A DNA stretch of 64,000 nucleotides from Cyrtodaria siliqua (Eukaryota; Mollusca; Bivalvia; Adapedonta; Hiatellidae): the NCBI GenBank assembly GCA_037043455.1, contig JAWPHD010006785.1:1-64000 (forward strand), read 5' to 3'. Below are positions 25,201-40,200 of the stretch, piece after piece. The position numbers and the translations under genes were made by a program. Under the pieces are notes generated by a model. The model made no database searches and was not told the DNA's origin. It was given only the letters and a program-made list of their open reading frames with translations. Positions within the stretch are counted from its first letter, which is position 1. Each line of letters opens with the position of its first letter.

Positions 25201-28200
25201 TTAAATTTTAGCAAAAATAGCTGTAGTATATGTATACATGGATTTTGTGCTTTGAGCCGTGAATGCATACCGATTTTTGGGTAAAAGTAGATATAAAATC
25301 GAACAGGAAAAGTATCATTCAAGGACGACACTCAACCACAAACACACAAAGAAGCAAAGAACAACTATAAAGATGAATAAAAAGCAAGATAAGACATCAC
25401 AAACACAACAAGATTGACAATAGGGCTACCGCCTTGGAACGGTCAGTGGCCAAAAAAGGATGATGGGGGTTTAAACCAGGTTCTAGGGTGCACCAAACCA
25501 CAATATTACCCTATTGTCATTCCAATAAACGGAACAGTGTAAATGAAGATATCTCCCCCAGGTTATCATCTCTAACAAACAAGGCAGCATTAATAATCAA
25601 TATAAGTAAAACATATAAATGATCAAAGGAATGAATAAAGTCAACAGTTCGGATACTGAAGCAGCATTCCTCGATCTTCATCTCTCAATTTCTAATGATT
25701 TCATACATAACATCTACGATAAGAGAGATGACCACTGCCACATACCTCGTGCTACATCATCCGTTTATATCTCCCAGCTCATTAGTTTTGCTAGAGCTTG
25801 TAATGATGTTATATACTTCAATGATCGAATTCAAGTTATTACAAGTAAACTTCTTCAGCAGGAATTTCGTACAAACTACGTCGATCTTTCTCAAAATTCT
25901 ACCGCCGCAACGAAAACATACTAAAGAAGTACGCCAACCTTAAAACACTTCTGCGACTAGGAATATCACAACCCTTATGTTATGGAAGTGTGGTCTATAA
26001 ACTTCGAAAGTTGAAGGGATCTGACGGATTTCCTAACAACTTTACAAAATTAATCAGGAAGTTCGTCAGAAAAGGATACGACCCTTTAGTATTACAACAC
26101 ACTGTATGTTTAGTGATTGATTTGTTTATTATTTTGTATTTTATATAGCTTTACAACAACATCTTAGTGTTTCTTTTGCTAGTTTCTCTAGATGTGGACT
26201 TTATTGCTAGAGAATTCCTTTTGATGAGATGTAGTTTTGTTTACACTGTATCGTCTATATGGGCGCAGAAGACAGGGTAATAGCGTGGGTTGCGTACGCA
26301 TGAAATCGATTCAAATAACCTGTAGGCCTTTTTGCCTACTGACCGTCCCAAGTCGGTAACCCTGTCTTCACCACCCCTTTCTGTTGTATTTTGTATTTTT
26401 TCATTGTATAATTAATTATTAATAATTATTAGTATTGCTCCTTGTTTGTAGTACAGTGCAGACCTACGATGCAAATCGCGTTTGGACGCTGTTTAGTTGA
26501 GGACCCTATATCTCAGTTTTGACAGAAGCCAGAGCAACAAGAGAACACACCGTTAAGGGTATGACAAGACAAGATTAAAGACAAAAATCAAACGCAACCG
26601 TCCTATAGGGATTTAGGTAGACGTCATCATAGCTAGGGTCCACAATCTGTCAGGTCATCGCACAATCAAATAGGAAAGCATAGTGGCGAACTGTAAATGG
26701 GTCAATCACTAAACATGCAGTGCGTTGCAAAATGATAGGGTCATAACCTCTTCTGATAAACTGTTTAGCAAGTTTAATAAATATTGTATTAAAGTGATTA
26801 TGATCAAGGATCTTACGAAGTTTGTACACATCTCCATAGAAGTCAGGTTGTGATAAAAACAATTTGCAAAGGTTTTTCGAAGTATATGGTAAGTAACGGT
26901 AGCCCTGCTGGAGTAGCTTTTTAGTTATACAAATATTACGAATATTAAAGTCCTCAACACGACTACAAGCTCTAGAGAAACGAATAAGAAGTAGCTCGGG
27001 GAACATTAAAAAGATCAAAATTAAAATCATAGATTTTACTGATTAGTTCGCCATTTTCAATAGAGAGATGCAACTCAAGAAAAGACTCGACAGTATCAGA
27101 AATGTTAGCTTTGTTGAGTTGAAGTTCCTTAGGATAGATGTTATTAACCACAGTAGAAAAGAAAGATGAAAGATTCAAATAACATATCTTTCATAGCAAT
27201 ACACAAGAACAAATCTGCGACAAGAGGTGCACAGTTTGTATACATAGAGATACCAACAATTTGTCTATAAACGGTAGTTCCATACCTGACGAAAAATTAT
27301 CTGATAGGAAAATGAGAGCTTTACAAATGTCCACACAGTGTAATTGTCTAAACTGCCTGTTAGCAAAAAATGTAGTTTTTCTCTAGCAAACGTTTTTAAA
27401 TAAGAGCAATACGCTTGTTTTTGATGTGGTTAAGTTGTATATAGTGTAAAGAAGTCATAAGTACTTGTAGATGAAACTTGACGTTTATTGCAAATTTTAT
27501 CAAGCACGTTTCCTGATTTTTTAATATTTTAATAGACCAAAACAAACTAATCCCGGAGTTTTCATAAGTTTTAGCACACTATTGTTTAACGTGATCTTTA
27601 ACGACAGTAAGACAAGAAGTTAAAAGCTTGGAGATGTTTGTGGTGGTGCAGACACTAGAATTAGAAATAAATTGGGCTTTATGTGGATTTGTATTATGTA
27701 ATTTAGGAATCCATTACATAGTTGGCCGTTTTGTTTTGCTTTTTTTCTACCCCAGCCTTGAAAGTAGTGCACCGAGTGATATGTGTGGAAACAACATCAT
27801 CCTCAGTAGATTGAACTGGAATATACGAATTAGTGCTACCGAGTTCTAGAGATAAAACATTCACGTAGTGTAGGCATCAAAAAATAATTACATTATTAGC
27901 TGCTTTATCAGCAAGAACAAAAACAAATTTATTATGAAATTCGTGAATTCCCCGATTTTAAATTACGTAACGAAAACCTAGCTCTCGGAGAAAGTAAAGA
28001 GGGGTTAGCATTATAAAATTAATACGTTTATCTATAATCTTTTCCAAGTGGAGAGAGAGTTTGGGTCCGCACGTCCTCTACGACTGTTTGTATACCAAAA
28101 TCCTCAATGGATTGAGCGATCTGAGCACGACATGTTTTAAAATCAATAATTGAAGGTAATCGTCCATTTGTTAGGGGTGTCCCGTTCAAAGGCATGCTCT

Positions 28201-31200
28201 CAGCTAGCATATATTAATTGAAATGTAGATTGTTACAGCTAAGTTACAGTGGCCGTGACAGTTAAGTGGTTGGGTATAAGACATTACCTGAAATGTCGTG
28301 GGTTCGAGACCAACTATTTGTTGTTTGTATTTTCATCTTCTCTTTTTTAAAGATCATGTGTAATAAGGCCTTAAAATTTCGTACAGTCTTCGATAAGAAT
28401 ATTCAAACGTGTTTGTTATATCTTTAACATTCATTTACAGCCATCACCGAGCTAAAAGCTACAACGACGATGCTAGAACTATACTGACCGTTCCATGGCG
28501 GTAGCCCTATTGTCCAAAACGCACGTGTGTTTTGTAACTACGAGAAGAAATCAAATTATTTATTAAAGAATAAAAAAATATAAAAATATATAAACAGACG
28601 ATCACTTAAAATGAACAATTTAAATAATAAAAATAAATAAATAAATGGGTCTTGAACCCACGACTACCAATGTTACTCGTTTTAAAAATCTGATCGCAAG
28701 CCACTTCACCAGCGCGTCATATGAGGAGTGAGTAAATATTGCACATATTTAATCTTCTCGAAGAAGGCAAACATTCAGTCATGTGTGCAGTGTTACCTGA
28801 TTCACCTATTCTTTGCATTTCAAATGAAATCGTCCAAACTCCAATACTTTGAATCGTTATAGACTCAAACACAGATATAAATACTTATTAACTTCTAATA
28901 ATGCATGTCGCTCTATATACCGGCAATTTGGAAATGATGGGACTGAAGCGTTGCTGTTTATTTTCATACAATCTTTATTAAACTTAATAAAAAGTTTATC
29001 AAAAGAGGTTATGACCCTATCATTTTGCAACGCACTGCAATTTTAGTGGTTGACCCATTTACAGTTCGCCATTATGATTTCCTCTTTGATTGTGGACCCT
29101 ACGATGACGTCTACCTAAATCTTCAAAGGACAGTATCATTTCATGCTTTTCTTAAATCTTGTCTTGTCGTACCCTAACGGGTTGTTCTTGTGTTGCTCTG
29201 AAATTCTGCCAAGTCACTGGGTACTTGCTTTGTGGCTTGCTATGCTTCTCTTTATTATATTCATATATACATGATCATTTATTTGTTATACGTAGTTTGC
29301 CTATTAATGCAGCCTTGTTTGTCAGAGAATATAACCTGGCGGGGATATCTTTTTTACACTGTCCCGTTTTACTGGGATGACAATAGGGTAAGTGTGTCGT
29401 GACAGTTAAGTACCACTAAGTACTTACCAACACTACTGATTCTACCACTAAGTACTTACCAACACTACTGATTCTACCATTAAGTACTTACCAACACTAC
29501 TGATTCTACAACTAAGTGCTTACCGACACTACTGATGCTACCACTTAGTACTTACCGACACCACTGATTCTACCACTAAGTACTTACCAACACCACTGAT
29601 TCTACCACTAAGTACTTACCAACACTACTGATTATACAACTAAGTGCTTACCGACACTACTGATGCTACCACTTAGTACTTACCGACACCACTGATTCTA
29701 CCACTAAGTGCTTACCGACACTACTGATTATACCACTAAATACTCACCAACACTACTGATTATACAACTAAGTGCTTACCGACACTACTGATGCTACCAC
29801 TAAATACTTACCAGCAATCTTGAATCTACCACTAAGTACTCACCAACACTACCGATTCTACCACTAAGTACTCACCAACACTACCGATGCTACCACTTAG
29901 TACTTACCGACACCACTGATTCTACCACTAAGTACTCACCAACACTACTGATTATACAACTAAGTGCTTACCGACACTACTGATTCTACCACTAAGTACT
30001 CACCAACACTACTGATTCTACCACTAAACGTATCTCCTGGAAATCCGGTTCCCTCGTCTCCTAGCCGGGTATCCGTAAAACCAATCGTTATGCCGGAAGT
30101 CGTTACTGTAATGTCCTTTGTCTCACCGGGAGTTGCAACAATGACAATTGTGTAGATATATCCTTCCGTTGCGTAGAAAAACTGATGGATTCCCCACTGG
30201 TAAACAGAAGGGTATGAAAGTACCGAAGGCTTGCTTGTTGTCGCATCTGAAATAGTGAAAAATAATAAATGTCGAGAATGTTGACATTTTATAGAATATG
30301 TTAACAACAAATTTAATATTATTAACATGTAGTGTTTTTATAGATACAGTGTATACATTTATTGCAAACGAATATGATTAACGTATGTCAATATATCTTT
30401 GGAGAGCGCTGAACCCGTTATTTATATACAGATATCGGTGGTATATTTTACAAAACTTAGTTTTCTTTCTTACTTTAATTTCGAATAGGTGGTTCCACTA
30501 CCCCAGACTTTATGGCTCTCTGTATTGTTTAATCACCCTTAGGATATGTTGTCTGCTTTTTAATTTAGTCTTTTGACTGTTAATTGTGATACGCAGGCTT
30601 CGTAACCTCTGCTCTCAACTAATTTCCATTTTGTTTATTTCGCACACTGTTTTCTCGTTTAGGGCAAAGCATTTTGTCAGAAACTAGGACCATACGCCGC
30701 TGGTCAGAGAATGGTATGAACATTCCATGTTCACCGTCATATGCATGCCATCTTTGGGAAGGCTCAAGATTTTGTACTATCGACATTTTAAATATTCAGT
30801 TCCACTCAACCTGGCGATATAGGACGTGAATGGTAGCTAGCATTTTTTCGTTACAGTTCACAAACAGTCTCTTTCAAACCGAGACTGCAGTATGTGTTAT
30901 ATTTATCGTGTTTGGCGACTTCCATGTTTCTCCTCTGTTTATATGTATCAACCGACATCTTGCTTGTGTTACATACAATTTTAAAAAAACATCGGAAGAC
31001 ATAGTGGAACGTTAAACGATAACTGGTACATACGAGGCAGACATTGAGGAACGTTAAACGATAACTGTTACATACGAGGCAGACATAGTGGAACGTTAAA
31101 CGATAACTATTACATACGAGGCAGACATAGTGGAACGTTAAACGATAACTGGTACATACGAGGCAGACATAGTGGAACGTTAAACGATAACTGGTACATA

Positions 31201-34200
31201 CGAGGCAGACATTGAGGAACGTTAAATGATAACTGTTACATACGAGGCAGACATAGTGGAACGTTAAACGATAACTATTACATACGAAGCAGACATAGTT
31301 GAACGTTAAATGATAACTTTTACATACGAGGCAGACATTGAGGAACGTTAAATGATAACTGTTACATACGAGGCAGACATTGAGGAACGTTAAATGATAA
31401 CTGTTTCATACGAGGCAGACATAGTGGAACGTTAAACGATAACTATTACATACGAGGCAGACATAGTTGAACGCTAAATGATAACTGTTACATACGATGC
31501 AGACATAGTGGAACGTTAAACGATAACTGGTACATACGAGGCAGACATAGTGGAACGTTAAACGATAACTGTTACATGTATACGAGACAGACATAGTGGA
31601 ACGTTAAACGATAACTGGTACATACGAGGCAGACATTGAGGAACGTTAAATGATAACTGTTACATACGAGGCAGACATAGTGGAACGTTAAATGATAACT
31701 GTTACATACGAGGCAGACATAGTGGAACGTTAAACGATAACTGGTACCTACGAGGCAGACATAGTGGAACGTTAAACGATAACTGTTACAGGTATACGAG
31801 GCAGACATAGTGGAACGTTAAACGATAACTGTTATATACGAGGCAGACATAGTGGAACGTTAAACGATAACTGTTACATACGAGGCAGACATAGTGGAAC
31901 GTTGAACGATAACTGTTACATACGAGGCAGACATAGTGGAACGTTAAACGGTAACTGTTACATACAAGGCAGACATAGTGGAACGTTAAACGATAACTGG
32001 TACATACGAGGCAGACATAGTGGAACGTTAAACGATAACTGTTACATATATACGAGGCAGACATAGTGGAACGTTAAACGATAACTGTTATATACGAGGC
32101 AGACATAGTGGAACGTTAAACGATAACTGTTACATACGAGGCAGACATAGTGGAACGTTGAACGATAACTGTTACATACGAGGCAGACATAGTGGAACGT
32201 TAAACGGTAACTGTTACATACGAGGCAAACATAGTGGAACGTTAAACGATAACTGTTACATGTATACGAGGCAGACATAGTGGAACGTTAAACGATAACT
32301 GTTATTTACGAGGCAAACATAGTGGAACGTTAAACGATAACTGGTACATACGAGGCAGACATAGTGGAACGTTAAACGATAACTATTACATAGTGGAACG
32401 TTAAACGATAACTGGTGCATAGTGGAACGTTAAACGATAACTGGTGCATAGTGGAACGTTAAACGATAACTACATGTATTTTTCGTACGATGTTTTTGAG
32501 ATATATAACGAGAATGCTCATTCATAAGCATATAACACTGGACATTAATGCATTATTTATTTTACCAGGATGTACTCTGATTCATGATAAAGTAAATTCT
32601 ATAACATCCAGTGATGTAATATATAAATCAAGAATCATATTCGGTTTCATTTTACTTGTTATTGATATTTGCAATTTAAATTGGCAACCCCTCACGAGCC
32701 GACTATAATTCTATGCGATTTGGTAGCGTATCAACACATATACTCTTATATGTATATCTTCATTTGGTGGCGTACTGTATAACACGTATACACTTATGTG
32801 TGTTTCTTCTGCTTAAATTATAGATATAATCTAAACATGAATTCCAACAAAATGTTTTAATAACTATATGGATTGGTAAATAAATACAGGAGACAGCTTC
32901 AGTAAATTAACTTGTATTATCAATATGTCGTTAATTTAATCAATCACAGAAAAGTAGTTATAACTGTATGGATTTAAATACTGTAACAATTCTTAAACAA
33001 CACAATTAAATGATACATCACTTCTCATTTCCTAAGTAATATATTGAGTATGGTCTCATCTCGTTGGTTGATTTAAACACCGAAATGGGCGTAAACCATC
33101 GAAGTGTTTAAATTAACCAACGAGATGAGACCATACTCTATTTGTTTTGTAGCATGTCCATTTCAGCTCCCTATCATACTCTAACTTCCAATAAGTAATA
33201 GATAGAGTCTGGTCTCAGCGAGTTGGCTTATTTAAACACCGAGATGGGCGTAGCCCATCGAGGTGTTTAAATAACCAACGAGCTGAGACAGACTCTATCT
33301 TTTTTGTAGCATGGTGACTTAGTAACACTGTGACGTCATAGTGACCGTACTCTAAATTCCAATATCCGGTAGTTGTAGTACGGCTTAGCCACGCCCCTTT
33401 AGTTACCCTAAATTAAACGATTTAATGCTCTACCGGATATTGGAATTTAGAGTACGGTCACTATGACGTCACAGTGTTACTAAGTCATCATGCTACAAAA
33501 AAGATAGAGTCTGTCTCAGCTCGTTGGTTATTTAAACACCTCGATGGGCTACGCCCATCTCGGTGTTTAAATAAGCCAACTCGCTGAGACCAGACTCTAT
33601 CTATTACTTAATTAATTACTAATTTACTTGTCAGTGGTAAAGTCAATAATTTAAAATCATATGTGGGATTATTAAGTTATAGATAGAGTATGGTTTCATT
33701 GAGTTGGTTAATTTAAACATCGAGATGGGCGTAGCCCATCGAGATAGTTGGTTAATTTAAACATCGAGATGGGCGTAGCCCATCGAGATGTTTAAATTAA
33801 CCAATGTTTGTTACATGTGCATTTCAGCTCCCTGCCATACTCTAACTTCCAATAACTGGTAGTTGTAGTACACCATTTATTCCGACAGGTGTTATTTTCA
33901 ATTCAACGATTTACACCTGTGCTATTACAAAGATAATTTTCAGTGACCATGCTACAAATAATCATAGAACGAATCTTCTTGAGAGCTAAAAACAGCAACA
34001 TCAAAGTGACCACAAATGAACTTCCCACAATGCAATGCGATGTATAGGTTTAAAAATGGCTGCATACATAAACAAACACATGGTAAATACTTCACTTTGG
34101 AATTACTGAATGGATAATAGATGACATGAGGTAAAAATAAAATAATTAAACTTTTAAATGACTAGATTAAAGCTCTCTTAGGTTGATTGTCATGTCCTCT

Positions 34201-37200
34201 ACTCTGTTATCATAAAAACACCAAAAGACTGATGAATGTACATGAAAATCGTACAATGTATAAATGTATTAATACAACCTGACCTTATTTACATGTTCAA
34301 GTCTATATGTTGAAGCTAATGAACCATCACTGTCTCATAGACGGGACAAATTACCTCTTCAATACGCCATTAAATTTTAGTCTAACCCTTCAAACCCAAC
34401 TTTCGATAATGTTTTTAATCCAAGTTATGAACCTCTTTTTGATCGAAAACCGAAGGCCATTCGATCATTTGGTCTTCGTATTAAACCAAAATTAAGAGAC
34501 ACTGAAATCGACCTAAATTTGATTGCCAAGTACAAAGTACAACAAATTCTACCGTGGACTTTGGAAACACCAACAATTATTTTTGATCTTTGTAATAGTA
34601 ACACATCCAGTACAGACCCTACTGTCTTTCAAAGCAAATTTAATGAAATTAAATCGAAATAGAGTAACTTTCAACATATATACACAGATGGTTCTAAAGA
34701 TGGAGACAAGGTAGCTGCAGCAGCTGTTATTCACAAACACAGCATAAAGAGCCGCCTGCATGAAAAGGCCTCTATCTTTTCAGCTGAACTTAAGGCAATT
34801 GAACTTGCTTTAAATTATATTCAGGAATCTGATGATGACCATTTTGTAATATTTTCTGATTCTCTTTCATCTCTTCAAGCACTGTGTAATATGAAACATG
34901 ATAACCCAGTTGTGCTTCAGCTTTTAGAAAAGTACAATTCTCTTATAGTTGATAATGTTATTATTTTCTGCTGGCTTCCAAGCCATGTAGGAATACGTGG
35001 TAATGATTGAGTTGATATTGCTGCTAAAGCAGCATTAGATTAACATATATCTAATACTAAATTACCTTATACTGATTTTAAAAGTTGTATTAACACATTT
35101 ATTCGTAACTCTTGGCAAGCCGCTTGGGATTTGTCAGTTAACAATAAACTCCATTCAATTAAACCGTTACTTGGAGAATGGCGTTCTTCTAGTAGACCCA
35201 TTCGTCGAGAAGAAGTTCTCCTAGCCCGGTGCAGGATAGGGCATACACGTTATATTACACGTTATATTATTTAGAATTGTTTATGCAAAATGATGGTAAT
35301 TTTGGTTTGATAATTGATGAAATAGTTTTGATACTTCTTTTATTTGCTGATGATATGGCTGTCGTTGGGAGGTCGGTAGAGGAGTTACAAAATAGCTTAA
35401 ACCTTTTGTATACGTACTGTAACACTTGGGGCCTGGAGGTTAATACCGAAAAAACATTATGGTGTTTAAAAATTGAGGTCCAATACATAACGATGAGAAA
35501 TGGAATTATAACGGGGTTTTAGTAGATGTGGTGGACGACTTCAATTATTTGGGTACACTTTTTAATTACACAGGGTCCTTTTTTAAAAATCAAGAACATA
35601 TTATTGGGAAGTCATTAAAAGCTCTAAATGCTTTATTATATAATTGTAAGAAAATAAAGTTAAAACCAAAAATGTTATGTCAATTGTTCGATTATTTTGT
35701 TGGATCTATTTTAGGATATAGGTTCGAAGATATGGGGTTTTAATAAGTTTAAGGAAATTGAAAGAATACATTTGAAATTTTTGAAGAGAATATTAGGGGT
35801 AAAATCAAACACTAGTTCTAGTGGTGTATATGGAGAAATGGGTAGATACCCTCTTTATATAACGCGATATGTGCGTATAATAAAGTATTGGTGTAAAGTT
35901 GCAAATAGTGATAATATTCTAGTTAAAACAGTGTATACCCAAGGTGTAAATGATTGTGAGAGAGGCTATAAAAATTGGGTTGCAAGTGTTAAACATCTTT
36001 TACATAGTCATGGACTTGGATATGCAGTCCAGTTAAATGTAAAATCATTTCTAAATGTTTTTAAACAAAGAGTTATTGACAATTTTATTCAACAGTGACA
36101 TGTATCAATTGATAATAGTCCAGGTTTAGACTCATATAAATGTTTTAAGAATCATTTTGAGTACGAAACTTATTTAGATATGTTGCCTTACTCATTTTCT
36201 AAAATTAGGTTGTCATCTCATCCTCTTAGGATTCAGACGGGCAGATTTGCTCCAAACAGGTTAGCACGAAATGAAAGAATGTGTCTATATTGTGATTCTG
36301 GGGATATAGAAGACGAGTATCATTTCATATGTATTTGTAGACGTTTCAATGACTTAAGAAAAAAATACATTAAGAAATATTATTTTATTAGACCTTCAAT
36401 GTTTAAATTCATTGAGCTTATAAAATCAAATAACAAAAAAATATTACTAAATTGGTGTAATTATATTAGAGAATCTTTTAGTATTAAATATTCTCTAATT
36501 GTGAACCAGTAATGTATTCATCCTCTCTCTTGTCACGTGATGTATTGTAAACTTAGATATGTATTAGTTGATGTACTATATATGTACAAATCTGAATAAA
36601 ATTATGTTCTGTTCTGTTCTATGTTTTACTCATTCATATTTATTACAAGCTGAGCAATTACCAGAATGTATACCCTGCTTTGCACCGTTAACGGTCAAAC
36701 ACATCTTATTGGAATGTGTAGACTTTGATCCTATGCGTCAAAGGCACTACAATGTTAATACTATGAAAGAGTTATTTGATACTATAGATTTTAGTCTTGT
36801 TTTAGATTTCCTAAAAGAGATCAGACTATATAAATCATCATAATGTGTTCTTATATATATATTTACTTGTTTATACACCCCATTGACGGGCATTTGTTGA
36901 TTTACATACATAGTTTATATTACACCTTATCATCCCTTATTTTTTAATAGTTTTATCTTTATATATTTACAATAGTTTTTAATTAATACTTCATTTCTTC
37001 ATTTTTCATCAATTTTTGCGCACAATATGATCTATTTATGTGTTGATGTGTCGTAAAACACCATTCATTCATTCATTCATTCATTCTAGTAAAATGATAC
37101 TGTAACCCTAGAACATATCAATATTGTAATGGTAAGCGTCCGTCAGGCCGTCGCTTAACTTTCCTTCGTTTGTCATCCGATTGTCATGAAACTTGGTAGC

Positions 37201-40200
37201 TTGTATACTGTTAGGTCTAATATCGCATAATTCAGGGAATTCCTGTTGAATGATTATTGGCGGAATCATAGGATTTTGATTATTTTCAAGAGAAAAACCT
37301 CTCAAATCCTCCTATAAATGTTATCCAATAGTAATGAAAATTTACAGGAAGTACTTTTATAATTTCTAGCGTTTTTCTCCAAAACTTGGTAGGACGTATC
37401 AGCATGATGTCAACTAGAGAATATGTTCAGGAGTTTCTGTTGCATGATATTTCAAATTTTCAGGAATAACAAGTCTTTGAACATTGTTGAAATTTCTAAA
37501 ATGTAAAACGTCCACATAAAACGTAATTATTTTACACGCAAAAAAAGTTCTTCGGCCGAGTATATGGCTTACATCTACCACTTCTTGTTAATCATTGATT
37601 AAAGTAAATTCACCTAGTTACTCATAATATCCAGATGTAACAAATGCTTTACCCTAAACAAGAAGGCAAAGGACGAAATAAACAAAATGGAATTTAGTTG
37701 GAAGCAGAGGTTATGAAGCCTGCGTACCACAAGTAACAACCACAAGTAACAGTAAACGACTAAACTAAAAAGCCAACAACATATCGTAAGCGTGATTAAA
37801 CAATATTCTGGGCCATTCATAGTCCAGCAACCCTCCTTCGGTAATCGGTTTCCAGTTTATTTTTCAGGTCAACCTAATACCTTATGATATCGGGAGGACC
37901 AAAGTAGACTGGTACCCGGTACGCAGTATAGTCTACTGGTCCCCGAATTCACACTCATGATTGCAGGGTTAGGCCATTCAATGCTGGAGTAGTGGAATCA
38001 CCTATATATGAAAACAAATATCGGGCCCAGTGATCTCCAAAGATCGGAGAGAATAACAGTTATGACTGCAAGCATGGGGAGATGTTTTACCACCGCCACA
38101 CTGCATTAAGTGATATATAAAGAGAGTGTGAAAAGAGAAATTAGGAAATCGTCGAACACAATAAATAAACAAAACATAAGATTGCAGTCTGGGGTTTATT
38201 GAGACTGTTCATGAACGGTAGTGGTAGATGCTTGCTACCGTTTACGCCCTCTAGCCCCGGATTGAGCAGAACTCATTACTTAAAACGTCACAAGTACGAA
38301 CATTTTAACTATCCCGAGGATGGTGTAATGATGGTGCGAACATGAAACCTTTGAAGTAGTATTTTCATACCATTCCATGGCCGGCGGCGTATGGTCCCAA
38401 AGCATGTAAATACTGTACAACACAGTTAACGTTAAATAAACACTTTAAAATACTTTATGTTTTGAAAATGTTTTAGCACATTTTTAAAGTATAACTGTTT
38501 TTTCCCATAGGACTCGGCATTGTTCCTTAATCTATTAATTTGGTTCTGTAGAAAGAATTACATTATTTAGTTAAACAGGCAACCTACGCATTTCACCATC
38601 ATATATGTAACAGAGAAAAGACGTGCTTTTATTTCTGAAACTCAAAATTAAATTTCAATGTGACTGTCATTAGTTTGCTTTACTACTAACACAAAACGCA
38701 TACAAAATGCAGGGGACTTAAGCAAAGTTAAATATACTGAAAGGAAAAAGAAACGCGACACAGGAATTTCCGCTATATATTGTATATATTGCATACTTAA
38801 TTCCATATATTTTCCAAGGAAATCCCAAGATGTTTTATAAAACAAAAAGTTATAGTTAGATAGAGAAAGGACACAACTGTGATGTTGTAGACGTTTTAAT
38901 TACAGTACACGTTGTAACAAGAAATTCATAAATATTGAAGTTCCTCTTTGTAAAACTATAGTTTGCAAAATGTTGCATCCTAAGTTTGCGCCAAACGCGT
39001 ACTGTGTCAATATGAAACTTTGCAGGAATACTATTTGCCGTGTTACGTGTTGTTTTAGTCTTTTTTCCGAAAGGAAGGATCTTACGTAGCCATGTACCAT
39101 TCGGTGGTTAACAGCAGCATATTGTACATACAATATATAGCGGAAATTACCGAGTTACGTTTCTTTTTCCTTTCAGTTTATATGTTGTAGTGACAATATG
39201 CGAAAAAGTCGCTTAGTTAAGGAGTTAGCTGGGACCAGCTAGAAAATGGGCTTATTATATATCAAATGATAGGTAATTATGTGTACTAAACGATCCCACC
39301 AAAATTACTTGCACAAAGTGGTACACTTTTTTTAAAATGGCGCCTGAACACCACAACCCATAAATAACACATTTCAGCAAAATATTAGCTACCGACTAAA
39401 ATTATAAGAGAAATGATAGCTCATTTTTCGTTAACAAATGTATATAAACATCTTCCTACGTATTTAAAATAACTGTGTATACTGTATTTCATGTTTAACT
39501 AAAAATTATTTCTTAAATATAAGGAATAATACTATACTTAAAAATATCGATTTTTTTTTTAAAATAGGACAATTATATTTTGTTTAATACATATTCACGT
39601 GAAATTAATTAATCAATTCATTTTAGTTTAATAAGAAATGTAATAAAATATGTAAGAACAGATTTACTACAAAAGAAATAATATAAAACGCATTAACTTT
39701 CTCAAATTATGACAAAATTTTTCCTACTCCGATTTTTATATTTTAATGCTTAAACATGTATGCTACTAATCATATAAAAGTCTTTTGTTGTTGTTGTTGC
39801 TTTAAAGTTACTGTTATATTATGCAATATATTGATTCTACATGATTTCAAATATCACACACATATTTTAAAATATGTATGGTTATCCAAAATGATTTTAA
39901 ACTGTATATAAAGGGAGATAATTAATCGATGGCGTTGTACTAATTTTATTAGTTTCTTAATGAATATATAAATTATTCACTTTTTAATTAGCTTTATTCA
40001 TTATTCTGTACAATACATACATGAACCACTCTGATTTAAATGTTGGAATGATACTTTACTACTCTTTTTTTGCTGCGATCAAGACGGTTGTACAATTATA
40101 TAAGTTTAAGAAAGTACTATGCACAGCCGATCACTTGCGATGTTCACAACTCGCACTTTTTTCCCGCAATTCAAAGTACTAATTGATTGTGTATTGTTTT

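Larger units (their letters stand above)
25415..28513. mobile_element. 3.1-kb unit with 32-bp inverted ends around Penelope-like RT sequence
   Basis: GACAATAGGGCTACCGCCTT ... GGTCAGT at 25,415 is matched in reverse at 28,482-28,513 (ACTGACCGTTCCATGGCGGT ... CCCTATTGTC). Between them lie a plus-strand C-terminal fragment and a longer minus-strand RT fragment of the same family. Inverted terminal pseudo-LTRs are a known habit of Penelope-like elements, so one rearranged composite is plausible. A chance pair of old insertions is the alternative. Confidence 0.55.

Noticed and set aside
27628..27849. 73-codon plus-strand ORF
   Set aside because: Shadow of the minus-strand Penelope-like RT.
29964..30155. 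63-codon plus-strand ORF
   Set aside because: Antisense shadow of exon g.
31406..32278. Minus-strand 14-residue repeat ORFs (YVCLVCNSYRLTFH)
   Set aside because: A product of the 42-bp period; no splice or start context, and the unit is non-coding in its shortened copies.
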